Origin: CAZENU01 sp965117035
GTDB lineage: Bacteria; Chloroflexota; Dehalococcoidia; Lucifugimonadales; CAZENU01
Length of the DNA stretch: 64,000 nt
Assembly: GCA_965117035.1 (NCBI GenBank)
Contig: OZ220748.1
Coordinates: 2,480,001-2,544,000, forward strand
Direction: 5' to 3'
Shown here piece after piece: positions 1 through 7,765 of the stretch; position 1 is the stretch's first letter, and every line of letters begins with the position of its first letter. Under the pieces are notes generated by a model. The model ran no database searches. It was not told the DNA's origin and worked only from the letters and a program-made list of their open reading frames with translations. The position numbers were made by a program, and so were the translations under genes.

Positions 1-2
1 GG

Positions 3-1283
3 CGAGGCGACGACGTCTACGCCGGAGATACGCGGATCGACTCCTACCGCGGGCGGATACACGGGCTCGCCATCGACGTCGGCACGACGACGGTCGTGAT
101 GAACCTGGTCGACCTGGAGTCCGGCGAGGTGCTGCGGACGTCGTCGTTTGAGAACCCGCAGCGGTTCGGCGGCAGCGACATCATGCACCGCATCTCCTAC
201 GACGGCGGGGAGTTCGCGGGCGAGCTGCGGCAGGTGGCGCTGTCGGCCCTCAACTTCGAGATCGGCCACGTCTGCCGTCAGGCCCGGTCGCACCGGCGCC
301 AGATATACGACGTCGTGATCGTCGGCAACGCGACGATGCGCGACATGCTGTTCGGACTCGACGTGCAGACTATCGGCGAGAAGCCCTACATGTCGCTGAC
401 CGAGCTGGAGATGGAGGACGGCCTCCGGGAGACGACCTCGCTCCAGGTCGCGGCGTCGGACCTGGGCCTCCGCGTCTTCCCCGGGGCGAACGTCTACTCA
501 CCGCCGCTCGTCGGATGCCACGTCGGCGCCGACGTGACGGCCGACCTGCTGGCCATCGGCATGGACGAGGCCGACGAGACGCTCATGCTGGTCGACGTGG
601 GCACGAACACCGAGGTCGTCGTCGGGGACCGGCACGGCATGATGGCCGCGTCGTGCCCGGCGGGGCCCGCCTTCGAGGGCGGAGAGGTCACCTACGGCAT
701 GCCCGGCTACGACGGCGCGGTCGAGAGCGTGGTGCTGGAGGACGGGGCGGCGAGGGTGACCACGATCGGCGGGGCGGAGCCGCAGGGCATCTGCGGCTCG
801 GGGCTGGTCGACCTGATCGCCGAGCTGCGGCGCACCGGGGCCATGAACGAGCTCGGCGTCTTCGCGGACGGCTCCGGGGAGTTCTTCTTCGCGCCGGAGC
901 GTGGCATGTCGCTGTCGCGGGCCGACATCAGCGCGCTCGCGCAGGCGAAGTCGGCCAACTACTGCGGGCAGAAGATCGTGCTGAGGCGGTACGGTCGCCC
1001 GCTGGACGAGATCTCGAAGCTCTGCCTGGCGGGCGGCTTCGCCAACTACGTCGACGTCGCGAACGCGGCGCGCATAGGCTTCATCGCGGACGTGCCGCCC
1101 GACCGGGTGGCCAAGGTCGGCAACGCCGCCTTGGAGGGCGCGACGATCATGCTCGTCTCACGCCGCATGCGAGTCGTCGCCGAGGACCTGGTCGGCCGCA
1201 TCGAGCACGTCGAGCTGGAGACGACCCCCGACTTCTTCGACATATTCGTCGAGGGCTGCATGTTCAAGCCGATGGGGGGGTAG
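3..1283 (+). CDS. ASKHA-domain corrinoid-activating ATPase, RACo/RamA-like (5' end outside window)
   Basis: The frame is open from the first bases, so the true start and the usual N-terminal 2Fe-2S ferredoxin domain lie upstream. The visible part is the ASKHA ATPase fold of reductive activators of corrinoid proteins. The phosphate-1 motif LAIDVGTTTVV is encoded from about base 65, phosphate-2 is MLVDVGTNTEVVVGD, and an adenosine-binding CLAGGFANYVD lies near the C-terminus. Family members use ATP to drive reduction of inactive Co(II)-corrinoid to Co(I) for methyltransferases of one-carbon or methylamine metabolism. No corrinoid protein or methyltransferase is visible here, so the partner must lie upstream or elsewhere. 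The family assignment is firm; the substrate is not known. Confidence 0.9.
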   Translation, partial: RGDDVYAGDTRIDSYRGRIHGLAIDVGTTTVVMNLVDLESGEVLRTSSFENPQRFGGSDIMHRISYDGGEFAGELRQVALSALNFEIGHVCRQARSHRRQIYDVVIVGNATMRDMLFGLDVQTIGEKPYMSLTELEMEDGLRETTSLQVAASDLGLRVFPGANVYSPPLVGCHVGADVTADLLAIGMDEADETLMLVDVGTNTEVVVGDRHGMMAASCPAGPAFEGGEVTYGMPGYDGAVESVVLEDGAARVTTIGGAEPQGICGSGLVDLIAELRRTGAMNELGVFADGSGEFFFAPERGMSLSRADISALAQAKSANYCGQKIVLRRYGRPLDEISKLCLAGGFANYVDVANAARIGFIADVPPDRVAKVGNAALEGATIMLVSRRMRVVAEDLVGRIEHVELETTPDFFDIFVEGCMFKPMGG

Positions 1284-2011
1284 CGGATAGTGGATAGTTG
1301 GTAGTGGATAGTTGGGACACGCCGTACCGAGTGCGCCGCGCTTCGCCGGCCCAGCCGATGTCGCCCTGAACGAAGTGAAGGGCCTGGGGCGGGGAGGCCG
1401 CGTCGTCAGCCGGGGCGAGGAGACCACACCCCAGGTCCCTCTCTCCGTTCGGGACGACAAGAAGTGGCCCACACGCTACCGTTCGGCCTGAGTGCCCCGA
1501 CGCTTCGTCGGGGCCAGCCGACGTCGCCGCGCCCCGGACGGTCGGCGACCAATGTCGCCCTGAACGAAGTGAAGGGCCTGGGGTGGGGAGGCCGCGCCGT
1601 CAGTCAGGGCGAGGGGACACCACCCCAGGTCCCTCTCTGCGCTCGGGACGACAAGACGTGGCCCACACGCTACCGTTCGGCCTGAGTGCCCCGACGCTTC
1701 GTCGGGGTGTATCGAAGGCCCACACGAGGCAGTCCTCGGGTGGGCCGTCATCAGCATTGGGGCCTGCGCGACCGCTCATCGCCGTGCGAGCTGTTCCGTT
1801 GTGTACCAAACTGTTCCATTCCTATCTGGGCGATGGAACACTTCGCCGGGAAATGGAACACCATGTGTTCCGCGCTCCGTATCTGAGGTGGAACAGCGCG
1901 GGACAAGATGGAACAGCGGTGTTCCACGGTGGATGTCGGGTAGTCGTTTGTCGTCAGTTGTGCCACGGGGAGATAGTAGCACGCATGTGCTGTCACCCGC
2001 AAGGCGCCGGG
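1284..2011. repeat. Repeat-rich non-coding gap: GGATAGT satellite, 156-bp direct repeats, TGTTCC array
   Basis: No convincing gene. From 1284 to 1316 there is a short satellite of GGATAGTGGATAGTTGG units, which recurs inverted at 6359-6402. Two direct repeats of 156 bp follow (1358-1513 and 1552-1707, period 194). Each holds a CCTGAAC...GGGCCTGGGG / CCCCAGGTCC inverted segment and ends in a CCCCGACGCTTCGTCGGGG hairpin. From 1792 to 1925 lies an array of eight TGTTCC/GGAACA hexamers. The 8 bases at 2004-2011 are the left target duplication of the IS66 element. Confidence 0.8.
1792..1925. promoter_or_regulatory. Array of eight TGTTCC/GGAACA motifs, helically phased
   Basis: TGTTCC occurs at 1792, 1812, 1866 and 1920; its complement GGAACA occurs at 1835, 1855, 1890 and 1910. 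The offsets from the first (0, 20, 43, 63, 74, 98, 118, 128) sit close to whole turns of B-DNA (about 10.6 bp). Several copies pair into hairpin-like inverted repeats, for example GGAACAC-cat-GTGTTCC (1855-1871) and TGGAACA-gcgg-TGTTCCA (1909-1926). The array lies outside the IS66 ends. A protein-binding array is an inference; an intergenic satellite is the alternative. Confidence 0.5.
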
Positions 2012-3468
2012 GTAACTGTTCAGAGTTGAAGGGACGAACCCAAGAACCCCTAGCGTAGGGTTTGGCATTGGTGTCATAAGGGAGAGGTGGAAGCTGACGT
2101 AGACCTGCAGAATGCGAGCCGGGAGACGCTGCTGGCGGCGATTGCCGTTCAGCGGGCGGTGATTGGCGATCTACGACGGCGTGTAGAGAGGCTGGAAGCT
2201 CAGTTGAGCAGTCGCGGGGGAACGACAGGGATACCTGGCAATAAGCCGTCCAACAAGCGGCGTCATCCGGAGAGGAAGGGATCGAGGAAACGGCGTCTGC
2301 ACGGCTTTGCCCGGCAGAGGATGGAACCCACGCATCGGGTGGTACATGCGCCTGAGTCGTGCCCTGAGTGTGGTACTGGCCTGTCAGGCGGCTGGGTCCA
2401 GCGGACACGGGAAGTGATCGAGCTTCCGGTGGCGCCAGCAGAGGTGACCGAGCACGTCTTTGTGGCCCGGACATGTCCGATGTGCGACAAGCGGCGGTTG
2501 CCTCAAGAGCCGTTGGCGGGGTTGGCAATGGGGCGCCGGCGCTTGGGCCCCAACCTGATAGGCCTGATCGTGACGCTTCGGGAAGAGGGACGGCTGCCGA
2601 TCAGGAGCATCCAGTGGTACCTGCGAACAGTCCATCAACTGAAGCTGAGCGTGGGTGCTATCACTGATGTGATACATGCCGCAGCCCAACGGGCCGAACC
2701 GGTCGTGGCTGAGATGCTGGAACGCATCCGCGGCTCTCCGGTAGTGCACGCCGATGAGACCGGCTGGCGGCAGGATGGCGTCAACGGCTATGTGTGGACC
2801 TTCAGCACTCCCACGGAGCGGTACTTCCTGCGCCGTGGACGTGGCAAGGTTATGGTGGACGAGGTGTTGGGAGAGTCTCCCGGTAGCACGCCCTTCAGCG
2901 GAGTGCTCGTGAGTGACTTCTACGCTGCATACAGCCATTACCCCGGCCTCAAGCAGCGCTGCTGGGTACACCTGTTGCGGGACGTCGATGAACTCGAGGC
3001 GGTGTTCCCTCAAGACACCGCCCTGGCTCTATGGGCCAAAGCGGTACGCCAACTCTACAACAGGGCAAAGACGTGCGCTGACAACCTCGGCCGACCAGAT
3101 GTTGGCTACCAGCGATCAGCGTCTGCCAACCAGTTGATGTTGGAGAAGCTGCTGCTGTCGCTGTGTCAGCCATTCTCCGACGACGATACGGTGCCTCAAG
3201 CCAAGCTCTGCAGGCGCATGGAGCGGTTCATCAAGGAGTTGTTCGTCTTTGTGTCCCATCCGGGTGTGCCATCCGAGAACAACGCGGCTGAACGGAGCCT
3301 ACGCCACCTGGTGGTCAGCCGTAAGATCAGCGGCGGCACTCGCTCCGAGCGTGGCACCGACACCAAAATGGTTCTCGCGTCTCTCTTCGGCACTTGGAGG
3401 GTTAACGGCCTCAACCCTCTCTTGCAGTGCCGAGACCTGCTCGTTTCCCCGCAAGTCTGAACAGTTAC
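2012..3468 (+). mobile_element. IS66-family insertion sequence, complete, with TIRs and 8-bp TSD
   Basis: The element is 1457 bp. The left end begins GTAACTGTTCAGAGTTG and the right end is the inverted CAAGTCTGAACAGTTAC, giving near-perfect terminal inverted repeats of about 17 bp. The same octamer GCGCCGGG flanks both sides (2004-2011 and 3469-3476), the 8-bp target duplication expected of IS66. It carries one full-length transposase and no accessory tnpA/tnpB genes, so it belongs to the single-gene IS66 type. Intact ends and an open frame suggest a recent insertion. Two short elements with matching ends lie at 22019-22147 and 52601-52713. Confidence 0.93.
2087..3460 (+). CDS. IS66 family transposase (TnpC type)
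   Basis: The protein has 457 residues with a GTG start directly after a GGGAGAG ribosome site. It has a coiled N-terminus, a basic linker, then the IS66 zinc-binding domain with paired CPECG and CPMCD cysteines (about residues 90-140). The catalytic DDE core follows. The first Asp lies in VVHADETGW, the second in VLVSDFYAAY, and the Glu in SENNAAERSLR near residue 405. Length and motifs match an active IS66 transposase. It cuts and rejoins the element ends at 2012 and 3468. No frameshift is visible. Confidence 0.96.
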   Translation: MEADVDLQNASRETLLAAIAVQRAVIGDLRRRVERLEAQLSSRGGTTGIPGNKPSNKRRHPERKGSRKRRLHGFARQRMEPTHRVVHAPESCPECGTGLSGGWVQRTREVIELPVAPAEVTEHVFVARTCPMCDKRRLPQEPLAGLAMGRRRLGPNLIGLIVTLREEGRLPIRSIQWYLRTVHQLKLSVGAITDVIHAAAQRAEPVVAEMLERIRGSPVVHADETGWRQDGVNGYVWTFSTPTERYFLRRGRGKVMVDEVLGESPGSTPFSGVLVSDFYAAYSHYPGLKQRCWVHLLRDVDELEAVFPQDTALALWAKAVRQLYNRAKTCADNLGRPDVGYQRSASANQLMLEKLLLSLCQPFSDDDTVPQAKLCRRMERFIKELFVFVSHPGVPSENNAAERSLRHLVVSRKISGGTRSERGTDTKMVLASLFGTWRVNGLNPLLQCRDLLVSPQV

Positions 3469-3727
3469 GCGCCGGGGCACACGGGCACACCCGTCATTCC
3501 CGCGACGGCGGGAATCCACCGGCCGGGTGGGAGTGGGGATGGGTCCCCGTCTCCACGGGGACGACGGGGCGGCGGTGCGCTTGTCCCTCTTCCCACGCGG
3601 GAGAGGCGGAACGTCTGAACTGGGATTCGTGGGATTTGGGAGATGGGGATGATTGGGAGAGGAGGTCAACGGCGGCGATATGGGTCTATAATCCGCAGAC
3701 AGTTCCTGGGGCCGGGAGGTTACGTCG
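3469..3727. repeat. REP-like hairpins and TCTGAACT repeat after the IS66 element
   Basis: Begins with the right target duplication of IS66. A CATTCCCGCGACGGCGGGAATC hairpin lies near 3485-3510, followed by a GGGTCCCCGTCTCCACGGGGAC hairpin. From 3615 there is a copy of the TCTGAACTgGGATTCGTGGG ... GGGGATGATTGGGAG repeat, found inverted near 30740-30775 and 32335-32385. Confidence 0.7.
3687..3692 (+). promoter_or_regulatory. -10 box TATAAT for the M50-like protease gene
   Basis: A perfect TATAAT lies 35 bases before the ATG at 3728. No good -35 is seen at the matching distance. A GGGAGGT ribosome site lies at about 3714-3720. Confidence 0.5.
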
Positions 3728-4336
3728 ATGGGGGCCGCGCGTCTGCCGGAGGGTTACGTCGAGATAGACCGATGGACCCTGGACCACGCATCGGTGCAGG
3801 AGCTGCTGCTCCTCATCCTGGTCGGCCTCGTCGCCTTCTTCGGGTCGCTGTTCGCGGCGCTCCTCATCGTCGGCGCGGCGACCGGCACCGGCGAAGCGAC
3901 GATCGGCGGGGACACGCTCGTCGTCGGGTTCCTGGTCGGGCTGGTCGTGGGAATCGTACTGCACGAGGGCGTCCACGGCGTCCTGTTCCTCGCCTTCGGC
4001 GGCCGGCCGCGCTTCGGCTTCAAGCCGTGGACGCGCTTCGGGCCCGTCTTCTACGCGGCCGCGCCCGGCAGCTACCTCGACCGGCCCAGATACCTCGCGG
4101 CCGGGCTGGGGCCGGCGGTGCTGCTGACCGTTGTCCTGGCGACGGCGCTCGCCCTCGTGGCCGACGACGACCTGCTCGCCTCCGTCGTCACCTGGGCCTT
4201 CGTGCTCAACGTCGCCGGCTCGGCGGGAGACATGCTCATGATGCGCAAGGTGGCGTCCTATCCCGGCGCGACCCGCTTCGAGGACACCGGGGAGGGATTC
4301 GTCGCCTTCGGCCCACACACAACCCGGTCACTCTGA
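3728..4336 (+). CDS. Membrane zinc-peptidase-like protein, DUF3267/M50 type
   Basis: The protein has 202 residues. Two strongly hydrophobic helices lie near residues 24-50 and 62-80. The second runs into HEGVH, a HExxH zinc-metalloprotease signature near residue 79. A second hydrophobic pair lies around residues 124-145 and 150-170, and the GSAGDMLMM segment after it could supply the third zinc ligand. This layout is that of DUF3267 putative zincin peptidases related to site-2 proteases. Substrate and role are unknown. The ATG at 3728 is chosen because a GGGAGGT site precedes it. Confidence 0.8.
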   Translation: MGAARLPEGYVEIDRWTLDHASVQELLLLILVGLVAFFGSLFAALLIVGAATGTGEATIGGDTLVVGFLVGLVVGIVLHEGVHGVLFLAFGGRPRFGFKPWTRFGPVFYAAAPGSYLDRPRYLAAGLGPAVLLTVVLATALALVADDDLLASVVTWAFVLNVAGSAGDMLMMRKVASYPGATRFEDTGEGFVAFGPHTTRSL

Positions 4337-4510
4337 GGGCCCGCCGCCCTGGACGGGCCGTATCGAAGGGCGCGCACCCGGCCCGTCACATCACCCAAGG
4401 AGCCTCGAACATCCTGCTCAGAGTTGACGCCCATATAACCCGCTCACCCTGAGTGGCCCGCCGCCCTGGGCGGGCCGTATCGAAGGGCGCACACCCGGCC
4501 CGTCACACAA
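4337..4510. repeat. Two copies of a GTATCGAAGGG hairpin repeat, 118 bp apart
   Basis: Copies at about 4337-4400 and 4455-4520 share CCCGCCGCCCTGG(A/G)CGGGCCGTATCGAAGGGCGC and the following CACCCGGCCCGTCACA. Each folds into a GGCCCG stem. The second copy runs into the AAAGGAGA ribosome site and ATG of the downstream dehydrogenase. The first runs into AAGGAG and then AACATC, a near-copy of that start with ATC in place of ATG. Confidence 0.75.
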
Positions 4511-4527
4511 CCAAAGGAGACCCGAAC

Positions 4528-5526
4528 ATGACGAAAAAAGTGCTGGTTACCGACTACGTCTGGCCGAGCGTGGAGCCGGAGCGTGCCGTGCTGGCCGAGG
4601 TCGGCGCCGAGCTCGTCGTCGCCCCGGACGGCAGCGAGGAGACGCTCGCCGCGCTGGCGCGTGACGTCGACGGCATCCTGACCTGCTTCGAGAAGGTGAC
4701 CGAGAAGGTCGTCCGCGCCGCCGAGCGGTGCGTGGTCATCGGCCGCTACGGCGTCGGCGTCGACAACATCGACGTCGAGACCGCGACCGAGCTGGGCATC
4801 GTGGTGACGTACGTGCCCGACTACTGCGTCGACGAGGTGTCTGACCACGTCTTCGCGCTGCTGCTGGCGTGGAACCGTCGCATCGTGCTGTTCGACAACG
4901 CGACGAAGCGGGTGGCGTGGGGCAGCGAGGGCCTGGGCATGCGAATCATGCGCCTGCGGGGCAAGAAGATGGGCGTCGTCGGCTTCGGACGCATCGGCCG
5001 CGAGGTGGCCCGCAAGGCGGTGGCATTCGGCATGGACGTGCTCGCGTCCGACCCGCTGCTGACGCCGGAGGTCGCCGCCGAGAACGGCGTCGCGATGGTC
5101 GACCTGCCGGAGCTGCTGGCGGAATCCGACTTCGTGACGCTGCACGCGCCGCTGGTCCCGGCGACCGAGAAGATGATCGGCGCCGCGGAGCTGGCTGCGA
5201 TGAAGAGCGAGGCGTTCCTGGTCAACGCGGCGCGGGGCCCGCTGATAGACGAGGACGCGCTGCACCACGCGCTGACGACGGGCGAGATCGCGGGCGCCGG
5301 CCTCGACGTGCTGGTCGACCTCGAGCCGCCGACCGACCACCCGCTGGTCGCGCTCGACAACGTCATCGTAACGCCGCACACGGCGTTCTTCTCGCAGGAG
5401 GCGGTGCTGGAGCTCGAGGAGCGCGCCGCGGGCGAGGTGGCCCGCGTCCTCACCGGCCGGATGCCCGACAACCCCGTCAACCCCGCCGTCTTCTCCCACT
5501 CCCGCGCGACGATCGAGGGCGCGTAG
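4528..5526 (+). CDS. D-2-hydroxyacid dehydrogenase (SerA/CtBP-like), NAD-dependent
   Basis: The protein has 332 residues with ATG after a strong AAAGGAGA site. It has the two-domain fold of D-isomer hydroxyacid dehydrogenases. The substrate-binding N-terminal part contains RYGVGVDNID, the Rossmann motif is GVVGFGRIGREV near residue 150, and the catalytic Arg lies in NAARGPLI. The catalytic His is in TPHTAFFS, with an acidic relay residue in between. It lacks the ACT/ASB regulatory domains of full-length 3-phosphoglycerate dehydrogenase. It is therefore more likely a C-terminal-binding-protein-like or sugar-acid dehydrogenase than the serine pathway enzyme. It stands alone between repeats. Confidence 0.9.
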   Translation: MTKKVLVTDYVWPSVEPERAVLAEVGAELVVAPDGSEETLAALARDVDGILTCFEKVTEKVVRAAERCVVIGRYGVGVDNIDVETATELGIVVTYVPDYCVDEVSDHVFALLLAWNRRIVLFDNATKRVAWGSEGLGMRIMRLRGKKMGVVGFGRIGREVARKAVAFGMDVLASDPLLTPEVAAENGVAMVDLPELLAESDFVTLHAPLVPATEKMIGAAELAAMKSEAFLVNAARGPLIDEDALHHALTTGEIAGAGLDVLVDLEPPTDHPLVALDNVIVTPHTAFFSQEAVLELEERAAGEVARVLTGRMPDNPVNPAVFSHSRATIEGA

Positions 5527-5575
5527 GGGCGTATCGAGCGAAGGGCTGGTGCTATGCCTTTTCGTAGGATCCGCT

Positions 5576-6364
5576 CTATTGCGGGCTTGGAGGGGTATCG
5601 AGGTCGCCAACGTTCATTGATGGAATGTGCTCGCTCCACGTCAGTCGCACCAGGTACGATTCCAAGAAGTCCTTAAGTGATTCACTATGGTCGCCCCACG
5701 GGCCTTCTACAACCAAGTGACCACGGATGGGTCGTGAAGTCGGGTCGGCGTCCATCCATATGTAGTGCAGTACCTGACCCAGTCCTGTCCTCACCTGATG
5801 GACGACTGATTCTGGCGACGTGGACTTCACTTCAAAGTAGATGTCGGCATCCGTGGCCTCCACGATACAGTCAACGAGTCCATCGTACCGTGGGACGATG
5901 CCGATCTGCTTGAGTCGAGCCCTCAGCCGATCCAATATCTCTTGGTGCCGAGAGGTATTGGGGGTATGTCCCGCCGCTGCTACATCTTCGTTAATGCCGC
6001 GTTGCACCGACTCCCGTGTCAGTATATGACGCCGACGGGGGACGGAGGGGCTGCGTGCTAGGATCGGCCCTAGGGCCTGTCGCGCGGCGTTCTGGTAGAC
6101 GGGAGCGGGGCCTGGCAGCTGTGACGTCACATAGTTGCGGCGCAGGAACGATTCCGCTATTTCTAAGTCGGGCCGCTGGTCACCGTCCCGTCTTGCTCGG
6201 GCCACATTGGTTCTAACTTGCTTAGTGACGGCATCCCAGCGAACCGGAACCGCCGCAGAGAAGTCATGAGAACCGCACGCCCCTTCCAACTGCTGGGCCG
6301 ATTCCGAGTTGGGTCGTCGCTGGCGGGAGTGACGGCTGGACGGGCCAGCCGTCCCGATTCCCAA
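5576..6364 (-). CDS. PD-(D/E)XK nuclease-like protein (orphan, start uncertain)
   Basis: Up to 262 residues. The C-terminal half looks like a PD-(D/E)XK nuclease core: an Asp in YDGLVDCIVEAT, then IYFEVKSTSPES with the E-x-K pair, then a QVRTGLGQVLHYIW helix typical of restriction-like domains. The N-terminal half carries a helical segment (RHQEILDRLRARLKQIG). The only in-frame ATG (6364) lies in repeat DNA. A start inside the frame, such as the GTG encoding NVARARRDG, is possible, or the 5' end may be lost. The DNA is visibly richer in A/T than its neighbours, which suggests transfer. No methylase partner is present. Function is not established. Confidence 0.55.
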   Translation of the reverse strand: MGIGTAGPSSRHSRQRRPNSESAQQLEGACGSHDFSAAVPVRWDAVTKQVRTNVARARRDGDQRPDLEIAESFLRRNYVTSQLPGPAPVYQNAARQALGPILARSPSVPRRRHILTRESVQRGINEDVAAAGHTPNTSRHQEILDRLRARLKQIGIVPRYDGLVDCIVEATDADIYFEVKSTSPESVVHQVRTGLGQVLHYIWMDADPTSRPIRGHLVVEGPWGDHSESLKDFLESYLVRLTWSEHIPSMNVGDLDTPPSPQ

Positions 6365-6402
6365 CTATCCACTATTCACCATCCACTATCCACTACCTCG
6401 TG
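6359..6402. repeat. CCAACTATCCACTA satellite (inverted copy of the 1284-1316 repeat)
   Basis: Tandem ACTATCCACTA/CCATCCACTATCC units lie just before thyX. They are the reverse complement of GGATAGTGGATAGTTGG downstream of the ASKHA gene. Confidence 0.7.
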
Positions 6403-6409
6403 CTAACCT
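6401..6409 (+). promoter_or_regulatory. Extended -10 TGcTAACCT for thyX
   Basis: TGcTAACCT lies 28 bases before the thyX GTG and matches the TGnTAnnnT pattern seen upstream of many genes here. Confidence 0.45.
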
Positions 6410-6437
6410 AGGCCGGAACGCTGGACTGGAGGCCGAC

Positions 6438-7226
6438 GTGGGCAAGGCAGTGGAGCCGAAGGTGTTCCTGATAGGCGAGACGCAGGCCAACGCGGACGGC
6501 ATCGCCGCGCTCATGGCCCACTACGGCGTCCCGGACTGGCGGTCGGACGCCGGGTCGGACGCCGAGCTGCTGACCGAGATCTACGGCCGCTGCTGCTACC
6601 GGTCGTTCGGGACGGAGCTGAACCCGAACATCACGCGGGTGCGCAAAACGAGCCGGGCGTACCTGACGAACACGCTCGAGAAGGGCGACGGCTCGATCTT
6701 CGAGCACGCGACGGCCAACTTCTTCTTCGCGGACGTGAGCAGGGTGTTCACCCACGAGCTCGTCCGCCACCGCGCGGGAACGGCGATGTCGCAGGAGAGC
6801 CTGCGGTTCGCGCGGCTGACGGACCTGGACTGGTACGCGCCGACGGCGATCCGGGAGTCGACCGAGGGCATGGAGATATTCGCCCGCACGATGGAGGAGC
6901 TGTCGCGGCTGCAGGCCGAGCTCGCGGAGCTGTTCGAGATCGACGAGGGCGACAAGCCGTTCGACGAGAAGAAGAAGCTCACGTCGGCGTTCCGCCGCGT
7001 CGCCCCGATCGGGCTCGCCACCAACATCGGCTGGTCGGCGAACATGCGCGCGATCCGGCACGTGATCGAGCAGCGCACGGCGCCGTGGGCCGAGGAGGAG
7101 ATCCGGCTCGTCTTCGGTCAGGTGGCGGAGATCGCCATGGGCCGCTGGGGCAACATCTTCGCCGACTACAAGATGGAGATGGCCGACGGCCTGCCCTGGT
7201 ACACGACAAAGAACCGCAAGGTGTAG
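6438..7226 (+). CDS. thyX: Flavin-dependent thymidylate synthase
   Basis: The protein has 262 residues with a GTG start. ThyX makes dTMP from dUMP using FAD, NADPH and methylenetetrahydrofolate. The signature is present as RHRAGTAMSQESLRF, a variant of RHRxxSxNxxSxR, near residue 114. The FEHATANFFF segment before it and the C-terminal RAIRHVIEQR helix match the tetrameric fold. The second half of the signature departs from the most common form, but the spacing of RHR, Ser and Arg is kept. It is preceded by an extended -10. Confidence 0.95.
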   Translation: MGKAVEPKVFLIGETQANADGIAALMAHYGVPDWRSDAGSDAELLTEIYGRCCYRSFGTELNPNITRVRKTSRAYLTNTLEKGDGSIFEHATANFFFADVSRVFTHELVRHRAGTAMSQESLRFARLTDLDWYAPTAIRESTEGMEIFARTMEELSRLQAELAELFEIDEGDKPFDEKKKLTSAFRRVAPIGLATNIGWSANMRAIRHVIEQRTAPWAEEEIRLVFGQVAEIAMGRWGNIFADYKMEMADGLPWYTTKNRKV

Positions 7227-7765
7227 CTCTACGCCCCCTCACCCTAACCCTCTCCCGCGTGGGGGAGAGGGGACTGTCGTGCCTCCTCTCCGTTGACGGG
7301 AGAGAGCCTGCCCCGTACTACGATACGGGGACTGAGGTGAAGGTGATCCCGCAGCGCGGCCCCACCCGTCGTGCCGACGTCGAGCCGACCCCCGCCCCAG
7401 GTCCTTCGGCTTCGCTCAGGACGACAGTCGCGTCTCGCCCTTTCGGCACCACGGCGACGCCGCCCACTGTCACCCCGAACGCAGTGAGGGGCCTGGGGTG
7501 GGGCGGGACGACGCGCCGGCCACGTCGAGGCAACCCCGCCCCAGGTCCTTCGGCTTCGCTCAGGACGACAGACCCCGCACACCCTTTTCGCCAACTGGGC
7601 GACGCCGCCCAATGTCGCCCCGAACGCAGTGAGGGGCCTGGGGAGGGGCGGCCCGACATGCCGGCCACGTCGAGCGGACCCCGCCCCAGGTCCTTCGGCT
7701 TCGCTCAGGACGACAGAATCGTCGCATCCCGCTGGCGACCCGAGGTCCGCCTGACGCCGCCTCGA
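7227..7765. repeat. 539-bp gap of REP-like repeats between thyX and metG
   Basis: No gene seen. It opens with a CCTCACCCTAACCCTCTCCC / GGGAGAGGGG hairpin (7230-7275). Three copies of a CCCCAGGTCCTTCGGCTTCG-CTCAGGACGACAG tail follow, at about 7397, 7541 and 7682. Two of them are preceded by CGAACGCAGTGAGGGGCCTGGGG units (7476 and 7621, period 145). The paired GGCCTGGGG and CCCCAGGTCC segments would form long stems. Confidence 0.75.

Noticed and set aside
1792..1925. LexA/SOS boxes
   Set aside because: Half-site spacing (GAAC-N6-GTTC or more) does not fit the CGAAC-N4-GTTCG type, and no SOS gene follows.
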